From positions 62,001 through 126,000 of the forward strand of contig NZ_MPNT01000007.1 in assembly GCF_001907675.1 (NCBI RefSeq): 64,000 bases of DNA, in the 5' to 3' direction. A program made the translations under genes and the position numbers. The DNA comes from Mycobacterium paraffinicum (GTDB lineage Bacteria; Actinomycetota; Actinomycetes; Mycobacteriales; Mycobacteriaceae). A model generated the notes under the pieces. The model did not search any database. It saw nothing but the letters and a program-made list of their open reading frames with translations, and was not told the origin of the DNA. Numbering within the stretch: position 1 is the first letter of the stretch; every line of letters starts with the position of its first letter. Below, in pieces: positions 35,707-44,601 of this stretch.

Positions 35707-36987
35707 GTGACGGCACCAGCCTGGGTAGAACACGCGATCTGGTGGCAGGTCTATCCGCTGGGGTTCGTCGGCGCCTTTCCCGCGTCCTCGGAGCCGCCGC
35801 AGCCGGACGAACACCGGCTGCGGCGGCTCGTCGACTGGTTCGACCACGCGATCACCCTGGGTGCCTCGGGGATTGCGCTGGGCCCGATATTCGCTTCGCG
35901 CACACACGGTTACGACACCACCGACCACTACCGCATCGATCCCCGGCTCGGTGACGACGGCGACTTCGATTACCTGGTCGCCGAGGCCCGTCGCCGCGGG
36001 CTGCGCATCCTGCTCGACGGCGTGTTCAACCACGTCGGGGTGGATTTCCCCCGCTACCGGGAGGGCGCGCCCGGATGGTTCACGGGGGGGACGTTCGAGG
36101 GCCACTCCGAGCTGATCACGCTCAACCACGACAACCCCGAGGTGATCGCCTACACCGCGGACGTGATGGCGCACTGGCTCGAGCGCGGCGCCGACGGCTG
36201 GCGCCTCGATGCGGCTTACACGGTGCCCGAACGGTTCTGGGCGTCGACCCTGCCGCGGGTCCGCGAGCGCTTCCCGGACGCCTGGTTCGTCGGCGAGCTC
36301 ATCCACGGCGACTACGCCGCCGTCGTGCGGGCCGCGACCTTCGACTCGGCCACCCAGTACGAGCTGTGGAAGGCGATCTGGAGCAGCCTCAACGACGGCA
36401 ACTTCTTCGAGCTGGACTGGGCGTTGCAGCGCCATGCCGAGTTCCTGGCCGGCTTCGCCCCGCTCACCTTCATCGGCAATCACGACGTCACCCGGATCGC
36501 CAGCCGACTGGAAGACCCGCGGCACGTGGCGCACGCGCTGGTGCTGCTGCTGACCGTCGGCGGCGTGCCCAGCGTGTACGCGGGCGACGAACTGGGATTC
36601 CGCGGCGTCAAAGAGGAGCGCTACGGCGGCGACGACGCCGTCCGCCCTGAATTCGCTTCTCCCCCAATAGAATTGGATGCTTTCGGGACGGAAATCTGGG
36701 CGTTGCATCAGTTCCTCGTGGGGTTGCGCCGCCGTCACCCGTGGCTGCACCGGGCGACGACCAGCGCGCTGCGGCTGGAAAACCGGCACTACGTGTACGA
36801 GACCCGCAACGGCGACCACGCGCTGCTGGTCGCACTGAACATCGGCGACGAGCCGATGCGCGTCGCGCTCTCGGAGCTGGGCACCACCCACCGCCGGGTC
36901 ATCGGCGGATCCTCGGCGCCGCCGCAGGAGGTCCTCGACGCGGTGGAGGTCGAGCCGCACGGCTGGCGGATCCTAAGCCCCGCCTAG
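35707..36987 (+). CDS. GH13 alpha-amylase family glycosidase
   Basis: 426 residues from GTG 35707. GH13 conserved regions: DGVFNHVG (I), GWRLDAAY with the nucleophile Asp (II), FVGELIHG with the acid/base Glu (III) and FIGNHDVTR with the third Asp (IV). A short C-terminal beta domain follows. There is no signal peptide, so it acts in the cytoplasm, perhaps on glycogen, maltooligosaccharides or trehalose. It starts 4 bases after ahpD, so it belongs to the ahpC-ahpD transcript, an unexpected partner. Its end overlaps the convergent DUF1810 gene by 15 bases. Confidence 0.92.
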   Translation: MTAPAWVEHAIWWQVYPLGFVGAFPASSEPPQPDEHRLRRLVDWFDHAITLGASGIALGPIFASRTHGYDTTDHYRIDPRLGDDGDFDYLVAEARRRGLRILLDGVFNHVGVDFPRYREGAPGWFTGGTFEGHSELITLNHDNPEVIAYTADVMAHWLERGADGWRLDAAYTVPERFWASTLPRVRERFPDAWFVGELIHGDYAAVVRAATFDSATQYELWKAIWSSLNDGNFFELDWALQRHAEFLAGFAPLTFIGNHDVTRIASRLEDPRHVAHALVLLLTVGGVPSVYAGDELGFRGVKEERYGGDDAVRPEFASPPIELDAFGTEIWALHQFLVGLRRRHPWLHRATTSALRLENRHYVYETRNGDHALLVALNIGDEPMRVALSELGTTHRRVIGGSSAPPQEVLDAVEVEPHGWRILSPA

Positions 36988-37410
36988 GCGCTCCAGCGTG
37001 AGTGCGTCCTGGCGACCGTCGTAGTACTTGTCGAGCAACGCGACGAAGTCCCCGTTGTCGTCGGTCGCGTGGGTGAACAGCGTCATCGACGAACGCAACT
37101 TCAGGTCGTCGGGCGAGCCGAAGATGTCGCCGACCGACCGGCCCTGCACCTCGTTGACCAGCCGGGCGCACTCGCGCAGTCGCGGCCCGAGCAGCCCATG
37201 GCGCAGGTAGGCGCGGGCCTCATCGAGCGACGAGATGCCGTAGTGCACGGCGGTCGGGCTGCCGCCCAAGCCGCGCAACTGCGGGAAGACGAACCACATC
37301 CAGTGACTGCGCTTCCGGCCGGCGCGCAGCTCTTCGACCACGTTGCGGTACACCGGGGCCTGCGCGTCGACGAAGCGCTGGAGGTCGAAGGGGTCGCTCT
37401 CCGGTTCCAT
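36973..37410 (-). CDS. DUF1810 family protein
   Basis: 145 residues from ATG 37410. It is recognised by LQRFVDAQAPVYRNVVEELRAGRKRSHWMWFVFPQLRGLG, the start of the DUF1810 calpastatin-like family. Compact, soluble, without catalytic motifs. Its 3' end overlaps the GH13 gene by 15 bases and its start lies 19 bases from the start of lldD2. The role is unknown. Confidence 0.88.
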   Translation of the reverse strand: MEPESDPFDLQRFVDAQAPVYRNVVEELRAGRKRSHWMWFVFPQLRGLGGSPTAVHYGISSLDEARAYLRHGLLGPRLRECARLVNEVQGRSVGDIFGSPDDLKLRSSMTLFTHATDDNGDFVALLDKYYDGRQDALTLERLGGA

Positions 37411-37429
37411 GTGACTACGATTGCACACT

Positions 37430-38689
37430 GTGGAATCCAAAAGGTGGAAGGCCGCCCGACGAGTGCCCAAGGTGCGCGATCTCGCGCCGCTGATCAAGTT
37501 CAAGCGACCGCAGCTCGACGCGACCAAGCGCCGCCTCGACGCCGCGTACACCGTCGAGGATCTGCGACGCATCGCCAAACGGCGCACGCCCAAGGCGGCG
37601 TTCGACTACACCGACGGCGCCGCCGAGGACGAGATTTCCATTCGGCGTGCTCGAGAAGCCTTCCGCGACATCGAGTTTCACCCGACTATCCTGCGCGACG
37701 TCACCAACGTCACCGCCGGCTGGAACGTACTCGGCCAACCCGTCGTCCTGCCGTTCGGCATCGCGCCGACGGGCTTCACCCGGTTGATGCACACCGAGGG
37801 CGAGATCGCCGGCGCGGCGGCGGCGGCCAAGGCCGGCATTCCGTTCTCGCTGTCCACGCTCGGCACCTGCTCGATCGAGGACCTGGCGACCGCTGTTCCC
37901 CAGGGTCGGAAGTGGTTTCAGCTCTACATGTGGCGCGACCGCGAACGCTCGATGGCGCTGGTGCGGCGCGCGGCCGAGGCGGGTTTCGACACCCTGCTGG
38001 CCACCGTCGACGTCCCGGTGTCCGGCGCGCGGCTGCGCGACAACCGCAACGGCATGACCATCCCACCGACGCTGACCCTGCGCACCGTCCTGGATGCGGT
38101 CCCGCACCCGAAATGGTGGTTCGACCTGCTGACCACCGAGCCGCTGGCGTTCGCGTCGCTGGACCGCTGGCCGGGCACCGTCGCCGAATACCTTTCCACC
38201 ATGTTCGACCCCAGCCTCACTTTCGACGACCTGGAGTGGATCAAGGCCCAATGGCCGGGCAAGGTGGTGGTCAAGGGCATCCAGACGCTCGACGACGCCC
38301 GAGCCGTCGTCGAGCGCGGAGTCGACGGCGTGGTGTTGTCAAATCACGGTGGGCGGCAACTGGATCGGGCGCCGGTGCCCTTCCACCTGCTGCCGACGGT
38401 GGCGCGCGAACTCGGCAAGGACACCGAGATTCTGGTCGACACCGGCATCATGTCGGGCGCCGACATCGTGGCGGCGATCGCGCTGGGCGCGCGGTGCACG
38501 CTCGTCGGGCGGGCCTACCTGTACGGGTTGATGGCCGGCGGCGAGGCCGGCGTCACCCGCGCGATCGACATCCTCGCCGACGGCGTGATCCGCACGATGC
38601 GGCTGCTGGGCGTCACCTGCCTCGAGGAGCTCTCCCCCAGGCACGTGACGCAACTGCGGCGCCTGCGCCCCGTAGAGCCGCCAGTGTGA
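37430..38689 (+). CDS. lldD2: L-lactate dehydrogenase (FMN-dependent) LldD2
   Basis: 419 residues from GTG 37430; remembered M. tuberculosis LldD2 (Rv1872c) is 414. It is an FMN alpha-hydroxyacid oxidase TIM barrel: [18 protein letters not shown] at the N-terminus, [14 protein letters not shown], and the catalytic histidine in [12 protein letters not shown], followed by [14 protein letters not shown]. It oxidises L-lactate to pyruvate at the membrane and passes electrons to the chain. The start overlaps no ribosome site of note. It diverges from the DUF1810 gene. Confidence 0.95.
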   Translation: MESKRWKAARRVPKVRDLAPLIKFKRPQLDATKRRLDAAYTVEDLRRIAKRRTPKAAFDYTDGAAEDEISIRRAREAFRDIEFHPTILRDVTNVTAGWNVLGQPVVLPFGIAPTGFTRLMHTEGEIAGAAAAAKAGIPFSLSTLGTCSIEDLATAVPQGRKWFQLYMWRDRERSMALVRRAAEAGFDTLLATVDVPVSGARLRDNRNGMTIPPTLTLRTVLDAVPHPKWWFDLLTTEPLAFASLDRWPGTVAEYLSTMFDPSLTFDDLEWIKAQWPGKVVVKGIQTLDDARAVVERGVDGVVLSNHGGRQLDRAPVPFHLLPTVARELGKDTEILVDTGIMSGADIVAAIALGARCTLVGRAYLYGLMAGGEAGVTRAIDILADGVIRTMRLLGVTCLEELSPRHVTQLRRLRPVEPPV

Positions 38690-38690
38690 T

Positions 38691-38793
38691 GTGGCGCTGG
38701 CCGCACGCCCGTTGCCGGAGCGCGGCGGTGGCCGTTCCCCGCCGAGCGTGCGGCTGGCCGCACATTCGCCCTCGACTGTGCGGCTGGACGCAC
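38691..38793 (+). repeat. Three copies of a 16-base GTGCGGC palindrome
   Basis: Near-identical 16-mers at 38691-38706 (GTGGCGCTGGCCGCAC), 38748-38763 (GTGCGGCTGGCCGCAC) and 38778-38793 (GTGCGGCTGGACGCAC). The middle copy is a near-perfect hairpin with a 2-base loop. The last two are 30 bases apart and share the following ACATT. They lie between lldD2 and lon and may act as terminators or be a dispersed intergenic element. Confidence 0.65.
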
Positions 38794-38840
38794 ATTGGGC
38801 AGGGGAAAGCGTGCGCGGGAACAAACCGGCGACGGGCTGG

Positions 38841-38861
38841 GTTGAGCGCATCAGACTCAGA
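38841..38861. promoter_or_regulatory. HAIR-like element (candidate HspR site) before lon
   Basis: GTTGAGC, a 7-base spacer, and ACTCAGA match the HspR-associated inverted repeat (CTTGAGT-N7-ACTCAAG) in spacing and in 5 of 7 bases per arm. It ends 15 bases before the lon start. HspR is known to repress lon in Streptomyces. Confidence 0.45.
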
Positions 38862-38875
38862 TTTTTGGAGGATTG

Positions 38876-41197
38876 ATGGCTGAAGCCAAATCGGTGCCGG
38901 TGCTCTTTGTCACCGACACCATCGTGTTGCCCGGAATGGTCGTGCCGATCGCGCTCGACGAGACCGCGCGGGCGGCGATCGACGCCGCTCAGGCGAGCGA
39001 ATCGGGGCAGCTGCTGATCGCGCCCCGGCTCGACGACCGCTACCCGTCCCACGGTGTGATCGCGAAGATCTTGCAGGTCGGCCGCATCGCGGGCGGCGGC
39101 ACCGCGGCCGTCGTGCGCGGCGAACGCAGGGCGCAGATCGGGACCGGCGCGTCCGGGCCCGGCGCGGCGCTGTGGGTCGAGGTGACCGAGGTGCCCGAGG
39201 TCGAGGCGACCGACGAGATCAAGGCGCTGACGGCGGAGTACAAGAAGTTGCTGCTGGCCATGCTGCAGCGGCGCGAGGCCTGGGAGATCATCGACTACGT
39301 CAACAGGCTGACCGACCCGTCGGCGTTGGCGGACACCTCCGGCTACGCGTCTTACCTGTCCAGCGAGCAGAAGCGGCAGCTGGTCGAGACCGTCGACGTC
39401 GCCGAACGGCTGCGCGTGCTGATCGACTGGACCAGCGCGCATCTGGCCGAGGTCGAGGTCAACGACAAGATCGCCGAGGACGTGCGCGAGGGCATGGAGA
39501 AGACGCAGAAGGAGTTCCTGCTGCGCCAGCAGTTGGCCGCCATCCGCAAGGAACTCGGCGAGGGCGAACCCGATGGGTCCGACGATTACCGGGCCCGCGT
39601 CGAGGCCGCCGACCTGCCCGAGAAGGTTCGGGAGGCCGCGCTGCGCGAGGTCGGCAAGCTGGAACGGTCCAGCGACCAGAGCCCGGAGAGCGGCTGGATC
39701 CGCACCTGGCTCGACACCGTGCTCGACCTGCCCTGGAACGTCAGGACCGAGGACTCGACGGACCTCAAGGCCGCGCGCGGCGTCCTGGACGCCGACCACC
39801 ACGGGCTGGACGACGTCAAGGACCGCATCGTCGAGTACCTGGCCGTGCGGGCGCGACGCGCCCAGCGGGGGCTGCAGGTCGTCGGCGGCCGCGGCTCCGG
39901 TGCCGTGATGGTGCTGGCCGGTCCCCCCGGCGTCGGCAAGACGTCGCTGGGTGAGAGCGTGGCCCGGGCGCTGGGCCGCAAGTTCGTGCGGGTCGCGCTG
40001 GGCGGTGTGCGCGACGAGGCCGAGATCCGCGGGCACCGGCGCACCTATGTGGGCGCGCTGCCGGGCCGGATCGTGCGGGCCATCGGCGAGGCGGGATCGA
40101 TGAATCCCGTTGTGCTGCTGGATGAAATCGACAAGGTCGGCTCCGACTATCGGGGCGACCCGAGCGCCGCGCTGCTCGAGGTGCTCGACCCGGCGCAGAA
40201 CCACACCTTCCGCGACCACTATCTGGACCTGGACCTGGACCTGTCTGATGTGGTGTTCCTGGCCACCGCCAACGTCATCGAGAACATCCCGTCGGCCCTG
40301 CTGGACCGCATGGAACTGGTGCAGATCGACGGCTACACCGAGGACGACAAGGTCGCCATCGCGCGGGACTACCTGCTGCCCCGCCAGCGGGAGCGGGCGG
40401 CGCTGACCGAGGACGAGGTCACGCTGACCGACGCTGCGCTGCGCAAGATCGCCGCCGATTACACCCGGGAGCCGGGTGTGCGCCAGTTCGAGCGCCTGCT
40501 CGCCAAGGCGCTGCGCAAGGTGACGACCAAGCTGGCGGAGACGCCGGAGCCGATCACCGTCGACGAGCCGGATCTGGTCGACTACCTGGGCCGTCCGCGG
40601 TTCACTCCCGAGTCGGCCGAACGCACGGCGGTGCCGGGCGTGGCCACCGGCCTGGCCGTCACCGGCCTGGGCGGCGACGTGCTCTACATCGAAGCCGGCG
40701 CGACGGACGGTGAGGCGGGCTTGCAGCTCACCGGTCAACTGGGTGACGTCATGAAGGAGTCGGCGCAGATCGCACTCTCCTACGTGCGCTCCCACGCCAC
40801 CGAGTTGGGCGTCGACCCAAAGGCGCTGGACCGGCGCATCCACGTGCACGTGCCCGCCGGGGCGGTGCCCAAGGACGGCCCGTCGGCCGGTGTCACCATG
40901 GTGACCGCCCTGGTGTCGATGGCCACGGGACGGCAGGTGCGCTCGGACGTCGGGATGACCGGGGAGGTCACGCTGAACGGGCGGGTGTTGCCGATCGGCG
41001 GCGTGAAGCAGAAGTTGCTGGCGGCCCAGCGGGCCGGCCTGTCGACGGTGTTCATCCCCGCGCGCAACGAGCCGGACCTCGATGACGTGCCCGCCGAGGT
41101 GCTGGACGCGCTGACGGTCAAGCCGATGACCGACGTTGCCGAGATCGTCGCGCAGGCGCTGGAACCGGTGGCGCAGGGCGCCGCGGTCGCCGCTTGA
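38876..41197 (+). CDS. lon: ATP-dependent protease Lon
   Basis: 773 residues from ATG 38876, with GGAGG upstream; a TTG directly before would add one residue. Order: LAN domain (1-200), coiled helical linker ([18 protein letters not shown], 200-250), AAA+ domain with Walker A GPPGVGKT and Walker B VVLLDEID, and the peptidase domain with the Ser670-Lys713 dyad ([14 protein letters not shown]), the spacing of E. coli Ser679-Lys722. It degrades damaged and regulatory proteins. Lon is absent from M. tuberculosis but present in M. smegmatis and other non-tuberculous species. A HAIR-like site precedes it. Confidence 0.97.
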   Translation: MAEAKSVPVLFVTDTIVLPGMVVPIALDETARAAIDAAQASESGQLLIAPRLDDRYPSHGVIAKILQVGRIAGGGTAAVVRGERRAQIGTGASGPGAALWVEVTEVPEVEATDEIKALTAEYKKLLLAMLQRREAWEIIDYVNRLTDPSALADTSGYASYLSSEQKRQLVETVDVAERLRVLIDWTSAHLAEVEVNDKIAEDVREGMEKTQKEFLLRQQLAAIRKELGEGEPDGSDDYRARVEAADLPEKVREAALREVGKLERSSDQSPESGWIRTWLDTVLDLPWNVRTEDSTDLKAARGVLDADHHGLDDVKDRIVEYLAVRARRAQRGLQVVGGRGSGAVMVLAGPPGVGKTSLGESVARALGRKFVRVALGGVRDEAEIRGHRRTYVGALPGRIVRAIGEAGSMNPVVLLDEIDKVGSDYRGDPSAALLEVLDPAQNHTFRDHYLDLDLDLSDVVFLATANVIENIPSALLDRMELVQIDGYTEDDKVAIARDYLLPRQRERAALTEDEVTLTDAALRKIAADYTREPGVRQFERLLAKALRKVTTKLAETPEPITVDEPDLVDYLGRPRFTPESAERTAVPGVATGLAVTGLGGDVLYIEAGATDGEAGLQLTGQLGDVMKESAQIALSYVRSHATELGVDPKALDRRIHVHVPAGAVPKDGPSAGVTMVTALVSMATGRQVRSDVGMTGEVTLNGRVLPIGGVKQKLLAAQRAGLSTVFIPARNEPDLDDVPAEVLDALTVKPMTDVAEIVAQALEPVAQGAAVAA

Positions 41198-41204
41198 TTT
41201 GAGC

Positions 41205-41245
41205 TTGGCCGGGATGCGCAGCAAACTCGCGCGCATCCCGGCCAA
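41205..41245. terminator. Strong hairpin after lon
   Basis: TTGGCCGGGATGCGC and GCGCATCCCGGCCAA are perfect 15-base complements with an 11-base loop. It starts 8 bases after the lon stop. No T tract follows. It would end lon transcription in either direction. Confidence 0.85.
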
Positions 41246-41263
41246 CCGCATTAAGGTCTGTGG

Positions 41264-41662
41264 ATGGCCGTGATCCTGCGCAGATTGCTCCGTATCGGCA
41301 ACCTTCCCGCCGACATGCGGGCGGAGGTCGAACCGGAGGGCATCCTCCATCTCGCGGAGTTCGTTCCCGTCACGTTCCGGTTCGACGGCTCCGTGCCGGG
41401 CTTCGTCTCCAAGGGCAGCGTCCGCAGTTATGTCGGCTCCCTGGTGCTCACGTCCCAACGGGTCCTCGGCACGTTGTCGACGGTGCCCAAGCTCGCCGGG
41501 CGGGCCATCGACCAGCGCTGGGACGCGCCGCAGGACGGCCCGGCGAAAGCCGAGATCTCGTCGAGCGGCGTTACGGTCAACCTCGACGTCGGCCGAGTGG
41601 ATCCCGCGTTCTCCGGTCAGCTGTCACTGCACTACAAACCGCGATTCCGGAGCCGGTACTGA
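41264..41662 (+). CDS. Hypothetical protein
   Basis: 132 residues from ATG 41264. The chain is beta-rich (ILHLAEFVPVTFRFDGSVPGFVSKGSVRSYVGSLVLT) with no membrane segment and a basic C-terminus (LSLHYKPRFRSRY), like small PH-domain or GRAM-like proteins that test membrane lipids. I do not recognise a family for certain. It stands alone after the lon terminator. Confidence 0.68.
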   Translation: MAVILRRLLRIGNLPADMRAEVEPEGILHLAEFVPVTFRFDGSVPGFVSKGSVRSYVGSLVLTSQRVLGTLSTVPKLAGRAIDQRWDAPQDGPAKAEISSSGVTVNLDVGRVDPAFSGQLSLHYKPRFRSRY

Positions 41663-41902
41663 CCACCCTCCCCCGCCGTTCGCTGGCTTTCTCCGTCCCG
41701 CGTGAGTGGGTGTTACGGGCCGTCGGCGTGCCCGCGCCCCGGCCTGCGTGAGGCGCGAGGAGGTTTCCGGCGCCCACCCGTCGGGTATCTAGCGGTTGGA
41801 GGTTCGACTGCCCGATTGAGGGCGGTGGGGTGAGCGAATCACCAAGTCAATTGGTTCAGCTGCTGTTCAGGCAGCCAAACTGCACGACAAGGGGGTTCAC
41901 TG

Positions 41903-42391
41903 ATGAATCTGAACAGGATCGCAGCCGGCGCGGTAATGGCCGGCACCATCACGTCCGCGGCGTTGGGAATCGGCGCCGGCATCGCACAGGCAGACCCGAA
42001 TGGCCCCAATATTCCGGGGCCGAACGTGCCGGGCCCGAATGTGCCCGGTGGCGACCGGGATGTGCCGGGTCCGGGCCAATACGTGCCGGGACAGCCGATT
42101 TGTAACCCCGGGGCGCCGGGCGCTAACTGCAACGTGCCGGGCAGCCCGCTTCCCCCGGGACAGAACGGGTTCCCGCCGCCGGGGCACTACAACGACCCGG
42201 TCCGCTACGGGCTCCCGGCCACTTGGGTCCCGCCAGTCGGTGACCCCGACGGGACCCAACTCCCGGTCGTTTTCAACCCGCAGCTCGGCCAGTGGGGCGT
42301 CAACACGTCTACCGGCTTCCAGGTGTTCACGCCGGCAGGCGGGACCTCGGGCTCGGGCCAGGTCAACGGCGGGATTAACCCCGGGACCTAA
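41903..42391 (+). CDS. Secreted proline/glycine-rich protein with PGPNVPG repeats
   Basis: 162 residues from ATG 41903, with AGGGGGT upstream. The signal peptide is residues 1-31 (ITSAALGIGAGIAQA before DPNGPN). The mature N-terminus is built of PGPNVPG-type repeats (NIPGPNVPGPNVPGG, DVPGPGQYVPGQ), then a domain with ICNPGAPGANCNVPG giving one disulphide, and VRYGLPATWVPPVGDPDG. It resembles MPT-like small secreted mycobacterial proteins. Function unknown. A clear intrinsic terminator follows. Confidence 0.82.
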   Translation: MNLNRIAAGAVMAGTITSAALGIGAGIAQADPNGPNIPGPNVPGPNVPGGDRDVPGPGQYVPGQPICNPGAPGANCNVPGSPLPPGQNGFPPPGHYNDPVRYGLPATWVPPVGDPDGTQLPVVFNPQLGQWGVNTSTGFQVFTPAGGTSGSGQVNGGINPGT

Positions 42392-42406
42392 AACGGCACC
42401 ACGAAG

Positions 42407-42437
42407 CAGCCGCCTCCTGTCCGGGGGCGGCTGTTTT
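42407..42437 (+). terminator. Intrinsic terminator with T tract
   Basis: CAGCCGCC (42407-42414) pairs with GGCGGCTG (42426-42433) and is followed at once by TTTT. It is one of the few terminators here with a T tract. It follows the secreted protein gene. Confidence 0.82.
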
Positions 42438-42475
42438 CGTTGCCCGGTGACATCACCGCGAGCCTGGCGTTGAAT

Positions 42476-42859
42476 ATGACCGTGAGTCTCAAACGCCAAG
42501 TGGTCCATCGCGTGCAGCGGTTGCTGGTCAACCCGGTGGGCCGGCAGATGCCCGGAATCATTCTGGAAACCACCGGCCGAAAGAGCGGCAAGCCGCGACG
42601 CACCGCCGTGGGCGGACGCCTGGTCGACAACCAGTTCTGGATGGTCTCCGAACACGGCGAGCACTCGGACTACGTCCGCAATATCAAGGCCAATCCCGCC
42701 GTTCGCGTCCGCATCGGCGGTCAATGGCGTAGCGGCACCGCGCATCTGCTGCCCGACGACGATCCGCTGCGGCGGCTCGGCGACCTGCCGCGGCTCAACA
42801 GCGCGGTGGTGCGCCTGATGGGCAGCGACTTGCTGACCATTCGGGTGGATCTGGACTGA
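42476..42859 (+). CDS. F420-dependent nitroreductase family protein (Ddn-like)
   Basis: 127 residues from ATG 42476; a TTG at 42440 would begin in the terminator's wake. It has the Ddn/FDOR-A pattern: PGIILETTGRKSGKPRRTAV, QFWMVSEHGEHSDYVRNIKANPAVRVRI and a final strand LLTIRVDLD. These proteins bind F420 and reduce quinones or nitro compounds, and activate nitroimidazole prodrugs in some cases. The TfoX-like gene follows after 8 bases. Confidence 0.87.
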   Translation: MTVSLKRQVVHRVQRLLVNPVGRQMPGIILETTGRKSGKPRRTAVGGRLVDNQFWMVSEHGEHSDYVRNIKANPAVRVRIGGQWRSGTAHLLPDDDPLRRLGDLPRLNSAVVRLMGSDLLTIRVDLD

Positions 42860-42867
42860 CCCGCCGC

Positions 42868-43200
42868 ATGGCCTACGACGAAAACCTGGCGAACGAAATC
42901 CGCGAACTCGTGGCCGCCGAGCGTGGCATCGAGGAGAAACGCATGTTCGGCGGTCTCGCCTTTCTGGTCAACGGCAACATGTCCGTCGCGGTGAGCGGCC
43001 AGGGCGGTCTGCTGGTCCGGGTGCCGAAGGACGACCTCGACAAACTGCTACAGCGAAACCACGTCAGCCCCATGGTGATGGCGGGCCGCGACGCCCGCGG
43101 CTGGGTGCGGGTGGACGCCGCCGGTGTGCGCACCAAACGCCAGCTTCAGGGTTGGGTGACACGCGGCGTCGGCTACGCGCGCAGCCTGCCCGCCAAGTGA
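42868..43200 (+). CDS. TfoX N-terminal domain protein
   Basis: 110 residues from ATG 42868. The TfoX/Sxy N-terminal domain is recognised by EKRMFGGLAFLVNGNMSVAV and LLVRVPKDDLDKLL. The C-terminal TfoX half is absent. In other bacteria the domain is linked to competence regulation or RNA methylation, but the mycobacterial role is unknown. It is co-directional with the Ddn-like gene. Confidence 0.85.
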   Translation: MAYDENLANEIRELVAAERGIEEKRMFGGLAFLVNGNMSVAVSGQGGLLVRVPKDDLDKLLQRNHVSPMVMAGRDARGWVRVDAAGVRTKRQLQGWVTRGVGYARSLPAK

Positions 43201-43243
43201 CGGGCGCGGTTTGCTGACACCCGGCGCGGGTACGTGATCGGGT

Positions 43244-43879
43244 ATGCCCAACCGCGAGCGACTGGTGCGGCGACTGCTCGACGTTGCCGGCACCACTTAT
43301 GCAGCCGAGGCGCGAATCAGGCTCGGCGACAAGCCGATGCCGCTGTTTCAGCTGCTGGTCGTGTGCATGCTGGCCAGCAAGCCGATCGATGCGGCCATCG
43401 CCATGGGGGCCGGGCGCGAGCTGTTCAAGGCGGGTCTGCGCACGCCCAAGGCCGTGCTGGAGGCCGACCGGCAGACCATGATCGACGCCTTCGGCCGGGC
43501 CCACTACGTACGCTACGACGAAAGTTCGGCCACCCGGCTCGCCGAGATGGCCCGGCGCGTGCGCGACGAATATTCCGGGGATCTGCGCGCGCTGGCTGAA
43601 CGTAGCCAGCACGACGTCGCCGCAGCGAAACGATTGCTCAAGCAGTTCAAGGGGATTGGGGACACCGGCGCCGATATCTTCTTGCGGGAGGTGCAGGACG
43701 TGTGGACCTGGCTGCGGCCGTATTTCGACGACCGCGCCACCACGGCGGCCAAGCAATTGGGCCTGCCCGCGCAACCGGCGAAGCTGGGAGCCCTTGCGCC
43801 GCAAGCCAATGCGCGGCTGGCCGCCGCGCTCATCAGGGTGGCGCTGGATGACGAGGTACGCCGGCAGGTGACCGGTTGA
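43244..43879 (+). CDS. Helix-hairpin-helix DNA glycosylase/endonuclease III-like protein
   Basis: 211 residues from ATG 43244. The HhH motif LKQFKGIGDTGADIFLREV is near residue 140, and the surrounding helices follow the endonuclease III fold (LFQLLVVCMLASKPIDAAIAMG at the start). The C-terminal four-cysteine cluster of EndoIII is missing, and the Asp expected ~20 residues beyond the HhH falls in WLRPYFDDR. It may cleave or bind damaged DNA. Its stop overlaps the DUF72 start (TTGA), so both proteins are made together. Confidence 0.82.
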   Translation: MPNRERLVRRLLDVAGTTYAAEARIRLGDKPMPLFQLLVVCMLASKPIDAAIAMGAGRELFKAGLRTPKAVLEADRQTMIDAFGRAHYVRYDESSATRLAEMARRVRDEYSGDLRALAERSQHDVAAAKRLLKQFKGIGDTGADIFLREVQDVWTWLRPYFDDRATTAAKQLGLPAQPAKLGALAPQANARLAAALIRVALDDEVRRQVTG

Positions 43880-44601
43880 CCGTCCGGATTGGCACCTCCG
43901 GGTGGTCCTACAACCATTGGGCGGACGTGCTGTACCCGACGGGCCTGCCCGCCGCGCGTCGGCTGGCTCGCTACGTCGAGGTGTTCGACACCGTCGAGCT
44001 GAACGCGAGTTTCTACCGCTGGCCCAAGGACACGACGTTCGCGGGATGGCGCGACAAGCTGCCGGACGGCTTCAAGATGTCGGTCAAGGCGCACCGGGGA
44101 CTGACGCACTACCGTCGCCTGGCGTCCGTCGGGCCGTGGATCGAGCGCTTCGAGCGGTGCTGGGAACTACTGGATGATCGACGCGGGGTGCTGCTCGTCC
44201 AGCTGCACCCCGAACAGCAGCGCGACGACGCGCGCCTGGACGCGTTTCTAGGTGCCGTGCCGGAGTCGATCCGGGTGGCCGTCGAGCTGCGCCATCCGTC
44301 CTGGAACGACGAGGGCGTCTACGAGCTGCTCCAACGACGCCGCGCCGCCTACGTGGTGATGAGCGGCGCCGGGCTGGCGTGCGTGCCCCGCGCCACCACC
44401 GACCTGGTGTACGTCCGCATGCACGGTCCGGACCAGGACGCGATCTACGCCGGCTCCTACTCGAACGACCAGTTGCGGGTGTGGGCCGAGCGAATCGCCG
44501 CGTGGAGCGGGGACGGGAAGGACGTATGGATTTACTTCAACAACGACCTGGGTGGTCACGCGGTGCGCAACGCGCTGCACCTGCGCGAACTGCTGGGTTA
44601 G
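43876..44601 (+). CDS. DUF72 family protein
   Basis: 241 residues from TTG 43876 (overlapping the previous stop by four bases). It has the TIM-barrel DUF72 layout: RIGTSGWSYNHWADVLYP at the start, FDTVELNASFYRWPKDTTFAGWRDKLPDGF, and VWIYFNNDLGGHAVRNALHL at the end. The family is often next to DNA-repair genes and may be an endonuclease-like enzyme, but this is not proven. The pairing with an HhH glycosylase agrees with repair. Its 3' end overlaps the convergent chimeric gene by four bases. Confidence 0.88.
   Translation: MTVRIGTSGWSYNHWADVLYPTGLPAARRLARYVEVFDTVELNASFYRWPKDTTFAGWRDKLPDGFKMSVKAHRGLTHYRRLASVGPWIERFERCWELLDDRRGVLLVQLHPEQQRDDARLDAFLGAVPESIRVAVELRHPSWNDEGVYELLQRRRAAYVVMSGAGLACVPRATTDLVYVRMHGPDQDAIYAGSYSNDQLRVWAERIAAWSGDGKDVWIYFNNDLGGHAVRNALHLRELLG

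Noticed and set aside
38339..41458. Open frame of more than 1000 codons on the minus strand opposite lon
   Set aside because: It is the mirror of the GC-rich lon coding sequence; the translation is rich in His, Arg, Gly and Gln with no fold or family pattern, while the plus strand is an unmistakable Lon.
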